Assembly: GCA_964462035.1 (NCBI GenBank)
Contig: CAYXAP010000007.1
Span: 1-64,000, forward strand
Length of the DNA: 64,000 nucleotides
Origin: UBA1660 sp964462035
GTDB lineage: Bacteria > Myxococcota_A > Polyangia > Polyangiales > Houyiibacteriaceae
Direction of reading: 5' to 3'
This document shows, in pieces, positions 25,131 through 34,410 of the stretch. How positions within the stretch are numbered: position 1 is the stretch's first letter; each line of letters starts with the position of its first letter. The position numbers and the translations under genes are program-made. Below the pieces are notes generated by a model. The model saw nothing but the letters and a program-made list of their open reading frames with translations, was not told the DNA's origin and made no database searches.

Positions 25131-26735
25131 TCAGAGCCAGAAGCGAGCGCAGGACCACCCACCGGTGTGCTGGCCGCAGACCGCGAGCCGGTCCGCCGCG
25201 ACGTCGCGAGCGATGTGGGTCGCGCCGAGGAGGCCAACCGCGTCGAGCTCGAGGGATCCGTCGTCGCCGAAGGCTCGGTCCAGCTCGCCCTCGGTGGTGT
25301 AGCGGCGGAGCTCACGCGCTCCGCTCGTGCGGCCCTGCACGAGGACCACCGGTCGCCCGCGTCCATCGACCGTGAGAGCGAGGAGTCGGGCGTCGTCGAA
25401 GGTGACCACGCCGCCCACGCCGAACGACTCGTCGAGCGCGCCGTCCGCCGTGAAGCGCACCACGTCGCCGAAGGTCGGCCGCTCCGGGAAGAAGGCGTTG
25501 CTACCCGCGTAGCCGCTGCCGTCTTCGTCCTGCTCGACCTGGAAGGTCACGCGGGAGCCGAAGTCTGCGGCGCTGGCGTCCGCGGGGTGGACGAAGCCGC
25601 CCGTGCCGAAGCGGGTGTCGCGACCGCCCGCGGTGTGGACGCGCTCGAGCATGGCCGGCGAATCACTCGACGCGCCCGCGCCGAACGTGAGGGTGTGGTT
25701 CCAATGGGCCATCGCGTGGGCCGTGACGGCGTCTGCGGGCAGCGGGAGCTCGACGACCGAGCGGTCCGCGCGGACGCTGGCGAAGCGGTTCCCGACCCGG
25801 AAGAAGACCGCTCCATCGCCTCGAGTGAGGGCGAGCGAACCGAAGTCGTCGGCCGGCACTCGGTTCACGGCGCTCACGCCCGCTGGGCGGCCATTCGGGT
25901 CCAAGGTCACGAGCCCGACCTGGAGCTCGGTGTCCTCGTACGAGCCAGCCACGACCAGGACGTGCGCCTCGTCGCCGACCAGCACCATCCGCGAGGCCGT
26001 GCTGAACTCCTCCTCGGGGAGCGCCATCCGCGCCGCTTCGCCGTAGCCTTCGTCGAGCGCGCCGCTCACGCTGAAGCGCTCGACCAGCATCGTCTTCGAC
26101 TCCCAGTCGCGACCGGCGACGACGACACGACCGCGCGTATCCACGGCGACCGCTCGCAGGCCGACCGCGGGGGCCTCGACGGTCACGATGCCCTCCACGC
26201 CGAAGGTCTGGTCGAGCGCCCCCGGGGCATCGGTCACGACCACGCGCGCCGGCACCTCGAGCGGCTCCAGGCCGCTGGCCGAGACCACCACCCGGAAGTC
26301 ATGGGGCCCGCCGATGGCGGCCGACTCGGTGGCGCCGACGACCAGCCGACCGGTGGGGACCGAGCCGGGCATCACCGCCGGCTCGGCGACCAGACCGGCG
26401 GGAAGGCCCTCGGCCCAGACGGCGATCTCGCCGTCGAAGCCGGCGCGGTCGACGCGCACCTCGAGGGTGCCGTCCATCCCGGGGCGCACGCGGAGGGTCG
26501 CCGCGTCGAGCGCAGCAGTGAGGCTGGGCTCACCCGTGTCGCCCATCCGGACGTCGAGGCGCGGGCCGCCATCGAGTTCGATGCCTGCGGGTCGGTCCGG
26601 CGCCACCGCGCAGTCGTCGCAGGGCGCGTCCACGATGGAGCCTGGTCCGCCGGCCGCGCAGCCCCCGATCGCCAAGAGAAGGGAGATGGCGAGGCCGGTG
26701 TGGCGGGTCGCCGCGAAGTGGTTCGTCTGAATCAT
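25131..26735 (-). CDS. Delta-60 repeat beta-propeller lipoprotein
   Basis: A 534-aa lipoprotein. The signal peptide ends LLLAIGGC. A beta-sandwich domain (about 60-160) is followed by delta-60 (DUF5122) repeats marked by G-x-LDxxFGxxG: GALDQTFGVEGIVTV, GALDEGYGEAARM, GALDESFGVGGVVTF and GELDRAFGDDGSLEL. These build a propeller outside the cell. The start is the ATG at 26735 although the frame is open to 26921. The gene order and strand match the GH172-type lipoprotein upstream, which ends 64 bp earlier with a likely terminator between them. Confidence 0.85.
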   Translation of the reverse strand: MIQTNHFAATRHTGLAISLLLAIGGCAAGGPGSIVDAPCDDCAVAPDRPAGIELDGGPRLDVRMGDTGEPSLTAALDAATLRVRPGMDGTLEVRVDRAGFDGEIAVWAEGLPAGLVAEPAVMPGSVPTGRLVVGATESAAIGGPHDFRVVVSASGLEPLEVPARVVVTDAPGALDQTFGVEGIVTVEAPAVGLRAVAVDTRGRVVVAGRDWESKTMLVERFSVSGALDEGYGEAARMALPEEEFSTASRMVLVGDEAHVLVVAGSYEDTELQVGLVTLDPNGRPAGVSAVNRVPADDFGSLALTRGDGAVFFRVGNRFASVRADRSVVELPLPADAVTAHAMAHWNHTLTFGAGASSDSPAMLERVHTAGGRDTRFGTGGFVHPADASAADFGSRVTFQVEQDEDGSGYAGSNAFFPERPTFGDVVRFTADGALDESFGVGGVVTFDDARLLALTVDGRGRPVVLVQGRTSGARELRRYTTEGELDRAFGDDGSLELDAVGLLGATHIARDVAADRLAVCGQHTGGWSCARFWL

Positions 26736-26770
26736 GGGCCGCTCATCGGCCCCGCTCGCGGTCAGTTGCG

Positions 26771-26801
26771 AAAAAAGATCGGCGAGCCCCGGACGGCGCT
26801 C
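26771..26801 (-). terminator. Probable terminator between GH172-type and delta-60 lipoprotein genes
   Basis: On the minus strand, GAGCGCC-GTCC-GGGGCTC (7-bp stem, one mismatch; 26784-26801) overlaps the end of the upstream gene. Seven bases later comes TTTTTT (26771-26776). The gap between stem and T-run is longer than usual. Confidence 0.5.
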
Positions 26802-28488
26802 AAGGCTCCCAATCGTTCGGGATGTCGCCGTCACCGGCGAGCTCCGGATCGTGCGCTGGCACCCCCGGCAGCACCGGCGAGACGGGACCGCTGGCAGCCG
26901 CCCTACTCTCGGCCGGCCCATACCAGAAGTGCATCGCCTCGTAGCCGACCCGCGCGTACTCCCGCCAATGGCGGGTCTCGAGATCGAAGGCGAGCCCCTC
27001 CTCGAAAGGGATCGAATCGAGGACGTGCCAGCGATACATCGAGAGATGGCCGTAGAGCTCCGGCCCCTCGACCCTCGTCTGCCCGTGGTACAGCTCCGTG
27101 AACTCGACGGCCGAGCACCAGGCGAACCCGTAATAGTCCTCGGTGCCCGTCCCGAAGAACGAGGGGAAGGGCTCGTCGTCGACCCAGATCTTCTCGTCGC
27201 CCTCGCCCCACCAGACCCGCGAGCTGTTCCGCACGTTCAGGACGTTGCCGATGTAGCGCCCTGCACCGGTGATGGCGACGTGGCGCGTCTCGCTCAGCTC
27301 CGAGCCGTCCGCGACGTAGGGCGGCATCCAGACGGCGTGGAGGAACCAGTCCTCGGCCCCGAGCTCGAAGGGCGCGAGCTCGTACACCAACTCCGCCTCG
27401 AGCGGCTCGCTCAGGGCCGAGTGGAACGACACGACGAGGGACTCTCGGAAGGGCATGACGAGCCGGCTGAGCATCTGCGAGCCACGCACCCGAAAGAACG
27501 CCGACTCACCGTCCGCCAGCCCTGGACCGCCCTGCCCCAGCACCTCGGCGATCGGTCCGCGGACGAGCTCGTGGCCGTCGAAGGCGATCGTGATCCAGAC
27601 CGCACGGAGCGTCTCCGGGTCGATGTGTCCGAGATCCACCGAGAGGTGGCGAAGCGCCGACCCGGGGCTGTCCGTCGCGGTGATGCGGAAGTCGGTGCGA
27701 CCCTCCGCGGCGAGGGAGAGACTCTCCGTGGCGATCACCGAGCCTGCGATCGCGCGCTCGGCGCGGCCGATCAGCGCGGCGGAGTGGTCTCGGTCGGAGG
27801 GCTGCCACGTCCGGACGGAGACGTCGGCGTCGTACTCCCGATAGCTGACCTGGTAGTAGGTGTCGGGATCGTCGAGCGTCATCTTCATCGAGCGCCCGAA
27901 CGGGATGGGGAGATAGAAGTTGGCCGCGCCGCGGGGGACATGGTGCCCACAGTTCGCCGCGGTGCCGTGCGGCACCCGGTACGTCAGCTCGTTCTCGACC
28001 GATGACCAGGTGTCGTCGAAGAACTCTTCGAAGCCGACCTCGATGGCGGGCTCGATGGCGCCGTCGAGGTAGACGCGCAACGTGCCGACCGGCTTCGCGG
28101 TCCAAATCCGCGTGACGGCGCCGGGACCCGTGACATCGAGGATCACGTACTCGGTGCGGTCCCCCACCTCTTCTTCGCGAAGGAACTGGGCGGCGTCGGC
28201 GTTGCCGAACCAACCGGGCTCGTCCGGAGCGACCGAGGCTCGGTCGTAGCTGCTGGCCATACGCGCACGGTAGGGAGCCGGGTCCGGTCGCGCGATGGTG
28301 TCGAGCCGGAGCGTCTCGGCCAGCAGGCTCTCGAAGGTCACGTCGTGGGAGGGCTCGGCCGGTGCGGAGCCGAGATCGCTGGGTCTCATCGGCGAGGTCG
28401 AAGACGTGCCACCAGGCACTTCCCCGCAGCCGAGCCCGCAGGCCGCGATGACGACACAGGCCCAGCAGATCACGCCGGGGCTGGCCAA
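26800..28488 (-). CDS. GH172/DUF2961-family glycoside hydrolase-like lipoprotein
   Basis: A 562-aa lipoprotein of the DUF2961 family. DUF2961 is now glycoside hydrolase family 172, which includes difructose-anhydride synthases/hydrolases and D-arabinofuranosidases. Family landmarks are GPGAVTRIWTAKPVGTLRVY, a following YLDGAIEP and the central GTGTEDYYGFAW. Two jelly-roll halves are expected. The start is TTG 28488: GAGGAG lies six bases upstream. It gives a signal sequence of MASPGVICWACVVIAAC type with lipobox GLGC. The frame is open far upstream, antisense to the ABC-F gene, which is an artefact of GC-rich sequence. The substrate is unknown; the lipid anchor suggests hydrolysis of glycans at the cell surface. 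Confidence 0.85.
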   Translation of the reverse strand: MASPGVICWACVVIAACGLGCGEVPGGTSSTSPMRPSDLGSAPAEPSHDVTFESLLAETLRLDTIARPDPAPYRARMASSYDRASVAPDEPGWFGNADAAQFLREEEVGDRTEYVILDVTGPGAVTRIWTAKPVGTLRVYLDGAIEPAIEVGFEEFFDDTWSSVENELTYRVPHGTAANCGHHVPRGAANFYLPIPFGRSMKMTLDDPDTYYQVSYREYDADVSVRTWQPSDRDHSAALIGRAERAIAGSVIATESLSLAAEGRTDFRITATDSPGSALRHLSVDLGHIDPETLRAVWITIAFDGHELVRGPIAEVLGQGGPGLADGESAFFRVRGSQMLSRLVMPFRESLVVSFHSALSEPLEAELVYELAPFELGAEDWFLHAVWMPPYVADGSELSETRHVAITGAGRYIGNVLNVRNSSRVWWGEGDEKIWVDDEPFPSFFGTGTEDYYGFAWCSAVEFTELYHGQTRVEGPELYGHLSMYRWHVLDSIPFEEGLAFDLETRHWREYARVGYEAMHFWYGPAESRAAASGPVSPVLPGVPAHDPELAGDGDIPNDWEP

Positions 28489-28626
28489 CTCGTGCTCCTC
28501 GGCGCGATTCAAACCGCCTTCTGTATCGCCCGACAAACGCTGCACTGCAACTGGAGCCTGCTTCGCGACCTGCGACCGCAGGCACCGGTCGTTGGCAGCT
28601 CGCCCACGATCGGCTACGGAGGCGCC

Positions 28627-30249
28627 ATGCTCCGGCTCGACGGCGTCTCCAAGCGGCACGGCTCCCAGATCCTCTACGTGGACGGCTCGATGAGCGTCTT
28701 CCGTGGAGAGAAGGTCGGGCTCGTCGGCCCCAACGGCTCGGGGAAGACGACCATCTTCCGGCTGATGACAGGCCAGGAGACCCCCGACGAGGGTTCGGTG
28801 ATCACCGACAAGGGTGTGACCATCGGCTACTTCTCTCAGGACGTCGGCGAGATGAGCGGCCGCAGCGTGGTCGCCGAGACCGTCGCCGGCGCCGGTGAGG
28901 TGGCCGACCTCGGTGCGGAGCTGAAAGAGCTCGAGGCCGCGATGGCCGACCCCGACCAGGCCGACGAGCTCGAGAAGATCCTCGAACGCTTCGGCGAGGT
29001 GCAGGCCCGATTCACCGAGCTCGATGGCTACGCCCTCGAAGCCAAGGCCCAGGAGATCCTGGCCGGCCTCGGCTTCAGCCAGAGCCGCATGAACGACGAC
29101 GTCGGCACCCTGAGCGGTGGGTGGAAGATGCGGGTCGCGCTCGCACAGATCCTCCTGATGGACCCGGATGTTCTCCTGCTCGACGAGCCGACCAACCACC
29201 TCGACATCGAGTCGATCCTCTGGCTCGAGGCCTTCCTGAAGAGCTTCGAAGGCGGTCTGGTGCTCACCAGCCACGACCGCGAGCTGATGAATCGGCTCGT
29301 GACCAAGATCGTCGAGATCGACCGCGGCACCCTGACCACCTACACCGGCGACTACGACTTCTACGAAGAGCAGCGGGAGCTCGCCGACAAGCAGCAGCAG
29401 GCGCAGTTCGAGCGGCAGGAAGCCATGCTCGCCAAGGAACGCGCGTTCATCGACCGTTTCAAGGCGCGCGCGAGCCACGCCGCGCAGGTGCAGTCGCGGG
29501 TGAAGAAGCTCGACAAGATCGACACCATCGAGCCCCCGAAGACGCGCACGGTCATCGAGTTCGAGTTCCACCAGCCGAGCCGAAGTGGCGACGACGTTAT
29601 CATCATCGAGGGCGTCCACAAGAGCTACGGCGACCTGACCATCTACCAAGGCCTGGACCTGCTGATTCGCCGGCAGGAGCGCTGGTGCGTGATGGGGGTC
29701 AACGGCGCGGGCAAGAGCACGCTGCTCAAGCTCGTGGCCGGAGCGGCCGACCCCGACCAGGGCGAGGTGCGCATCGGCGCGAGCGTGAAGATGGGCTACT
29801 TCGCCCAGCACGCGATGGAGCTGCTGGATCCGAACCTGAGTGTCCTGGAGACCCTCGAGCGAGCACACCCGAAGGCCAGCGGCGGCCGACTGCGCACCCT
29901 CCTCGGCGCGTTCGGCTTCCCGAAGGACGACGTGGAGAAGCCCTGCAGCGTGCTGAGCGGCGGCGAGAAGGCCCGCGTGGTCATGGCCCAGATGCTCTAC
30001 GACCCGCCGAACCTGCTGGTGCTCGACGAGCCGACCAACCACCTGGACATCCAGACCAAGGAGATGTTGGTCAACGCCCTGAAGGACTTCGAGGGCACCA
30101 TGCTCTTCGTGAGCCATGACCGGCAGTTCCTTCGCGCGCTCAGCAATCGAGTGCTCGAGCTCACCGCCGACGGCGTGCACACCTACGGCGGCGGATACAG
30201 CGAGTACGTGGAGCAGTCGGGCCACGAAGCCCCGACGATGGTCGCCTGA
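28627..30249 (+). CDS. ABC-F family ATPase (ribosome-associated type)
   Basis: A 540-aa soluble protein with two ATPase domains in tandem and no membrane helices, the ABC-F layout. Domain 1 has GPNGSGKTT, LSGGWKMR and LLLDEPTNHLD. Domain 2 has GVNGAGKST, LSGGEKAR and LVLDEPTNHLD. The linker between them (about 250-320) is charged and helical (ERQEAMLAKERAFIDRFKAR), as in the P-site tRNA interaction motif. ABC-F proteins act on ribosomes, either in translation control or antibiotic resistance; which applies here cannot be told. GGAGG lies 4 bp before the ATG. It is divergent from the GH172-type gene. Confidence 0.93.
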   Translation: MLRLDGVSKRHGSQILYVDGSMSVFRGEKVGLVGPNGSGKTTIFRLMTGQETPDEGSVITDKGVTIGYFSQDVGEMSGRSVVAETVAGAGEVADLGAELKELEAAMADPDQADELEKILERFGEVQARFTELDGYALEAKAQEILAGLGFSQSRMNDDVGTLSGGWKMRVALAQILLMDPDVLLLDEPTNHLDIESILWLEAFLKSFEGGLVLTSHDRELMNRLVTKIVEIDRGTLTTYTGDYDFYEEQRELADKQQQAQFERQEAMLAKERAFIDRFKARASHAAQVQSRVKKLDKIDTIEPPKTRTVIEFEFHQPSRSGDDVIIIEGVHKSYGDLTIYQGLDLLIRRQERWCVMGVNGAGKSTLLKLVAGAADPDQGEVRIGASVKMGYFAQHAMELLDPNLSVLETLERAHPKASGGRLRTLLGAFGFPKDDVEKPCSVLSGGEKARVVMAQMLYDPPNLLVLDEPTNHLDIQTKEMLVNALKDFEGTMLFVSHDRQFLRALSNRVLELTADGVHTYGGGYSEYVEQSGHEAPTMVA

Positions 30250-30397
30250 GTCGCACCAGCCCGCGACAGCGAGTCTCACCAACTCGGGTGAAAACGAAAA
30301 AAGCGGCATTCGACGGGGGAGATCCGAAGGTCACAAACGTACGCGGAGCAAACTCGAAGATCCGGGTTTCGACCGGACGACAGGAAGCGAAGCGACG

Positions 30398-31168
30398 ATG
30401 AAGAAGACCTCCATGATCTTGGGATTGTGCTCGAGCCTGTTCGCGCTCGGGTGCGCGGACGAGGGGCTGGGCAGCGGCCGTGGCGAGTCCTGCCGCGCGA
30501 GAAACGACTGCGCGAGCGGGCTCCACTGCATCAACAACGTGTGCACGTTGAACGACTTCGACGTGGAGCCGAGCGCGACGAGCTGCGACCTCATCGAGTG
30601 CAGTGTCGACGCGGACTGCTGTGGCGAGCTGTCGAGCTTCTGCCTGAGCCTGCAGGAGGACTGCTCCCTCGGTGACACCTTCGCCTGCGACGACTTCGAA
30701 CGAAACTGCCGCTGCCGGGAGGGCTGTCGGGAGAACCGTTGCATTCCGACCTGCGTCACCGACACCGACTGCTTCGGCGGAACGTGCATGGCCGGCACCT
30801 GTGTGAACTGCGTCACCGATGCGGACTGCTTCGAGGGCGCGGTTTGCCGGTCGGGTGCCTGCGTGGAGGCCTGCGCTTCGAACGCCGACTGCCCGTACTT
30901 CCACAGCTGTGAAGCCGGCGAGTGCGTCGAGACGGGCTGCATCACCGACCGTGAGTGCATCGCCTTCACCGACAACCCGCGGGCCGTGTGTGTCGACGGC
31001 GAGTGCTCGGCGCCCTGCGAGAGCGACGCCCAGTGCAACCTCGGCGGCTACCAGTTCCAGTCGTGCGAAGGCGGCCAGTGCCGCTACATCGGCTGCCAGA
31101 CCGACGAGGAGTGCCGCATCTTCCTCGACGTGCGTCCCGGCGACGGGACCTACGCGATCTGCCGCTGA
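30398..31168 (+). CDS. Cys-rich secreted lipoprotein
   Basis: A 256-aa lipoprotein. The signal peptide MKKTSMILGLCSSLFALGC ends in a lipobox. The mature region has tandem disulphide-type modules with spacing such as CVTDTDCFGGTCMAGTC, CVTDADCFEGAVCRSGAC and CASNADCPYFHSCEAGEC (the Dickkopf/EB-like repeat common in myxobacterial secretomes). AGGAAG lies about 12 bases before the ATG. It ends convergent with another Cys-rich lipoprotein. The function is unknown; binding or structural roles outside the cell are likely. Confidence 0.82.
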   Translation: MKKTSMILGLCSSLFALGCADEGLGSGRGESCRARNDCASGLHCINNVCTLNDFDVEPSATSCDLIECSVDADCCGELSSFCLSLQEDCSLGDTFACDDFERNCRCREGCRENRCIPTCVTDTDCFGGTCMAGTCVNCVTDADCFEGAVCRSGACVEACASNADCPYFHSCEAGECVETGCITDRECIAFTDNPRAVCVDGECSAPCESDAQCNLGGYQFQSCEGGQCRYIGCQTDEECRIFLDVRPGDGTYAICR

Positions 31169-31177
31169 CCGAGTACC

Positions 31178-31202
31178 GGCCGCGGGACTCGTCCCGGCGG
31201 CC
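31178..31202. terminator. Hairpin between two convergent Cys-rich lipoprotein genes
   Basis: GGCCGCGGGA-CTCG-TCCCGGCGGCC forms a 10-bp stem with a single bulged G and a four-base loop, in the 37-bp gap between convergent genes. It lacks a U-tract on either strand, so bidirectional termination is plausible but unproven. Confidence 0.45.
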
Positions 31203-31205
31203 GAG

Positions 31206-32576
31206 CTACACGCAGAAGCCGATCACGTCTCCGGCCATCCCGTTGCAGACCTCTCCGGTCTCGCAGTCGGGATGGGCCGAGCCGAACGCTCCCTCGGACT
31301 CGCGACAGAAGGGGAAGCAGGTCAGGCCGCTCCCGATGTCGTAGCAGGCTCCCAAGCCGTTGCAGAACGAGGTCTCCATGGCCCCTGGGAAATCGCAGGG
31401 GTCACCGGGGTTGAGCTCGGGGTTCTCCAGGCAGAAGTCCCGCCCGTCGCGGAAGAGCTCGCCGGCCATGCAGATTCCGCGGGTGCAGGTGCCGCCGGCA
31501 TCGTAGTCGCACGACTCCATGCAAGAGCCGACCGGGCTCGCAAAGACGTTCCCCGAGCTCGGGTCTTCCAGGAAGAAGGGGGCGCAATGCTGGCTCGCTG
31601 CACACCCCGTCGTCGCCGCGGCAGGGTCACAGACCCGCGCACAACGTCCGCGGGTCGTGCAGAACGTGCCGATGCCGCAGTCGTCGCCCGTCGTGCAGGC
31701 GTCGCCTTCGGTGTTGGGGCCATCCACCGTGCAGAACCCCCCGCGCGACACCAGCCCCGGCTCGCACCACTCGCCCGCCGGGCAGCCGGTCGTGGTGCCG
31801 ACCGTGCAGCCCGCATCGCAGCTCCCCACGACCCAGTCCATGTCCCGCGCCACACAGGCCTCACCGGCGCTCGAGCAAGGACTGGCGCCGGACTGGCGCC
31901 AGAGCGGGTCGCACTCTTCGTTGCAGTAGCTCATTCCGTCGTCCTCGGGGAAGCACCCGAGACCGTCCATGCACTCGGTGAGATCGACGCACGCAGCCCC
32001 TTCCGCGACGGAGCCGAAGGGTGTGCACGCTCCCCGCAACGAGTAGTCGGCCATTCGTCGGGTCGGGATGCACCGAGCATCCGCGGCGCAGGAGTCCGGT
32101 CCCTCGACGGAGCAGTCGCAGTCCACGGTGCAGCTGCCGACCTCGCCGGTGAGACAGTACCCATCGCCACAGAAGCTGCAGTCTTCGGGACAGGTGAAGA
32201 TGTCTTCGTCCGGCGAGTCGCAGGTCCCGTCGCCGCAGCCCGGCTCCCGCATGTCGATGCCCTGGTCGGGAATGGTGATCACCGGACCGCCAGAATCACG
32301 CCCGAGATCCGTGCCGAAGTCGGTTCCCAAATCGATGGGTGTGGGACCGAGATCGATGCCGCCATCGAACGGGTCTCCGCCGTCCGGAACGTCGGCCCCA
32401 CAGACGCATGGCGAATAGGTGCGGTCCGAGCGGCACGTCTGCATCCCGGTTCGGCCACCATCGCACGTACAGACCCGCTCGTTCAGCGGCTCACAGTCAC
32501 TTCCGCCATCGTCACCACAGCCGATCAATCCGATTGCCAAGGCGGCGAAAACCGTAAAACCACGAAACTCACTCAT
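31206..32576 (-). CDS. Cys-rich lipoprotein (456 aa)
   Basis: A 456-aa lipoprotein. The signal peptide MSEFRGFTVFAALAIGLIGC has lipobox Cys20. A D/G/P/T-rich linker follows (about 60-115), then many Cys-rich modules, e.g. GDGTCDSPDEDIFTCPEDC, CGDGYCLTGEVGSCTVDC and GCAASQHCAPFF. These match small extracellular disulphide modules found in large myxobacterial lipoproteins. About 50 Cys residues imply many disulphides. It is a cell-surface protein of unknown function, convergent with a Cys-rich lipoprotein at 30398. Confidence 0.82.
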   Translation of the reverse strand: MSEFRGFTVFAALAIGLIGCGDDGGSDCEPLNERVCTCDGGRTGMQTCRSDRTYSPCVCGADVPDGGDPFDGGIDLGPTPIDLGTDFGTDLGRDSGGPVITIPDQGIDMREPGCGDGTCDSPDEDIFTCPEDCSFCGDGYCLTGEVGSCTVDCDCSVEGPDSCAADARCIPTRRMADYSLRGACTPFGSVAEGAACVDLTECMDGLGCFPEDDGMSYCNEECDPLWRQSGASPCSSAGEACVARDMDWVVGSCDAGCTVGTTTGCPAGEWCEPGLVSRGGFCTVDGPNTEGDACTTGDDCGIGTFCTTRGRCARVCDPAAATTGCAASQHCAPFFLEDPSSGNVFASPVGSCMESCDYDAGGTCTRGICMAGELFRDGRDFCLENPELNPGDPCDFPGAMETSFCNGLGACYDIGSGLTCFPFCRESEGAFGSAHPDCETGEVCNGMAGDVIGFCV

Positions 32577-32661
32577 GGCTGGGTCTTATCCGTTTCGGTC
32601 GCAGACGGCAATCGTCTCCCCGTCCGGTCCACACCGTGGTCACGGCTGGCGGGCAGCCGGA

Positions 32662-33078
32662 TCAGAACTCCTTCGGTCGCCCCTCGGCCTCTCGATGGCG
32701 GCGCCAGTACCGCTGGATGAGGAGCGCGAGGACGGCGGGCACGCCGATGAGCGCGAGGAAGCCCCCCTGCAACCATCCATGGCCGCCCAACGAGAAGCCG
32801 ATCCAGAGCCCCACGGCGAGCGGCAACAGGCCGAGCGCGATCAGCCCTTTGTGGTGGCGCCAGCCATACCGAAACGCTTCGGCTGGCTCTCGCTCCTCGT
32901 GTTGGGGGGTCCCGATCTGCATGAGCAGGAGGATGGCCCCGAGCGCACAGCCGACCGAGCCACTGAGCCAGTCTCCGCGCCAGAAGCTCGTCGCGGCGTT
33001 GAAGTACTGGAGCGCCGCGATGAGGCCGATGGCGGCCGTCGAGACACGCTTGCCGGTCTTGGACGGCTCCGTGCTCAT
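32662..33078 (-). CDS. Small membrane protein (138 aa)
   Basis: A 138-aa integral membrane protein. About four hydrophobic helices are visible: VSTAAIGLIAALQYFNAATSF, SVGCALGAILLLMQI, LIALGLLPLAVGLWIGF and GGFLALIGVPAVLALLI. A basic C-terminus ends RHREAEGRPKEF. Its ATG overlaps the stop of the upstream gene (ATGA), so the two are translationally coupled. No family recognised. Confidence 0.75.
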   Translation of the reverse strand: MSTEPSKTGKRVSTAAIGLIAALQYFNAATSFWRGDWLSGSVGCALGAILLLMQIGTPQHEEREPAEAFRYGWRHHKGLIALGLLPLAVGLWIGFSLGGHGWLQGGFLALIGVPAVLALLIQRYWRRHREAEGRPKEF

Positions 33079-33581
33079 CGCTCTGCCTCGGTCCACCGGG
33101 CGCCGCGCTGCCGCTCGCACCACTCCCGGTCCCGGTCCTCCGGGTCGTAGTAGTGAGCAACGGTCGTGACGGACAGCTCGATGCGCTCCCCATTCTCGAG
33201 GCGGAGGCCCGTCGTGTATCGGTGCTCGCACCGCGCCTGCTCCTCGTACGGCATCCGCTCGGCGCATGGTGTTTCGGACGGAGACTCGAGCAGGAAATCG
33301 AACCGGTCGACCAGCGCGCGGCGGAGATTGGGCACCGACCGGTCTGCGGGACGGATCTCCCATTGCACACACTCGTCGGGCCACTGGCCGCGCCCGTGGT
33401 CGTCGACGCTGCTCAATCGCCACACGCCGTCAGCCGGCAGCGGCCCCTCGAGGCGGAGCGGCTCACCCGCTCGGTAGGGGGTGACCGGCTCACGCCAAGC
33501 CGCTCCGATGGACACGGGGACGACGAAACCGAAGATGGCTACGCCGAGCGCCAACAGACCCTCTCGCGCTTCGCGCTTCAT
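33075..33581 (-). CDS. Hypothetical exported protein (168 aa)
   Basis: A 168-aa protein with an N-terminal hydrophobic segment (LLALGVAIFGFVVPVSIGAAW) that is either a signal peptide or a single anchor. A soluble domain follows with five Cys and C-terminal HYYDPEDRDREWCERQR. No known domain. It is coupled by a 4-bp overlap to the small membrane protein, so the pair probably acts together in the membrane. Confidence 0.7.
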   Translation of the reverse strand: MKREAREGLLALGVAIFGFVVPVSIGAAWREPVTPYRAGEPLRLEGPLPADGVWRLSSVDDHGRGQWPDECVQWEIRPADRSVPNLRRALVDRFDFLLESPSETPCAERMPYEEQARCEHRYTTGLRLENGERIELSVTTVAHYYDPEDRDREWCERQRGARWTEAER

Positions 33582-33668
33582 CCCTCCAGCGATAGCAGCC
33601 GTGGGCGCGACGACAATGACGAACGGAGTTCGGCGGTCGTCGCGACCGTTGGACGGACGAGTGACGGG

Positions 33669-34367
33669 CTACGGCCGCGGCGGGAGCTGGCGTCGGTTCC
33701 AGCGACCGTTCTCGCACGTGTAGAGCCCGTAGCAGCCGAGCTGACACTGCACCGAGGGGTCCAGATCGCAGCGCGCGTTGGCCGGTGGCTCCCGGTTCGG
33801 ACAGCCGTCGTCGGCAAAGTCGGGCACGCACGAGAAGTTGCCGGGGGGATACTGCATCTCCGGAGGCGGGGCCGCGCCACCGCAGTAGGGCGTACGGCGG
33901 CACGCGCACTGGGTGCCCGGGTAGGAGCAGCTCAACGCCGGCTGCTCCGAGTGATCGCAGAGCACGGTGAGCGCGGCCGCCTCTTCTGCGCTCGCCGGAC
34001 ACGATGGCACCGGCACGAAGGGCGCGCAGCGGCCGGTCGCCTCGGACCACCCGCACGCGGGATTCGCTCGCTCGCATGGATCGCCGTTGTCGAACGCTGG
34101 CGTCGGAGCCCGGGTCTGCAACTCGATGAGCTCGCATTCGTTCGTTGCGTCGCGACAGGCGCCGTCGGGCATGCGAACGCAGCCCGCGTCTGCGGTGCAC
34201 TCCGTGGGAACGCGGTCGGCACACTCACCGGGGCCCGCGGAGCTGACCTCACGGTCGGTGGCCGAGTCCTCGTGGACCTCCGCTTCGTCACCAGTGGAGC
34301 CGGAGCTGGTGTCCTGCGGAGCGGGGCCACACGCGAGGAGAAGGCCGACGACGAGCAGTCGAGACAT
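33669..34367 (-). CDS. Cys-rich lipoprotein (232 aa)
   Basis: A 232-aa lipoprotein with a short signal peptide MSRLLVVGLLLAC and a Ser/Thr/Glu-rich linker. The mature part carries about 20 Cys in a pattern unlike the neighbouring Cys-rich proteins (TECTADAGCVRMPDGACRD, NPACGWSEATGRC). Several related domains in myxobacteria are unnamed. It is a predicted surface protein, function unknown. Confidence 0.78.
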   Translation of the reverse strand: MSRLLVVGLLLACGPAPQDTSSGSTGDEAEVHEDSATDREVSSAGPGECADRVPTECTADAGCVRMPDGACRDATNECELIELQTRAPTPAFDNGDPCERANPACGWSEATGRCAPFVPVPSCPASAEEAAALTVLCDHSEQPALSCSYPGTQCACRRTPYCGGAAPPPEMQYPPGNFSCVPDFADDGCPNREPPANARCDLDPSVQCQLGCYGLYTCENGRWNRRQLPPRP

Positions 34368-34410
34368 GACGGCGAAATCTACCGCGAGTGGCTCCCGTGT
34401 GCCGGCGCAG

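Noticed and set aside
25167..27101. 644-aa plus-strand frame opposite the delta-60 lipoprotein
   Set aside because: The minus strand has a signal peptide and repeated delta-60 motifs. The plus translation is rich in R, H and A, and its end changes composition.
28489..30309. Long minus-strand frame continuous with the GH172 gene, antisense to the ABC-F gene
   Set aside because: The plus strand has two complete ABC-F ATPase domains. The antisense translation is H/V/L/A-rich with no domain, a typical by-product of GC-rich coding sequence. The GH172 start is set at TTG 28488 by its ribosome binding site.
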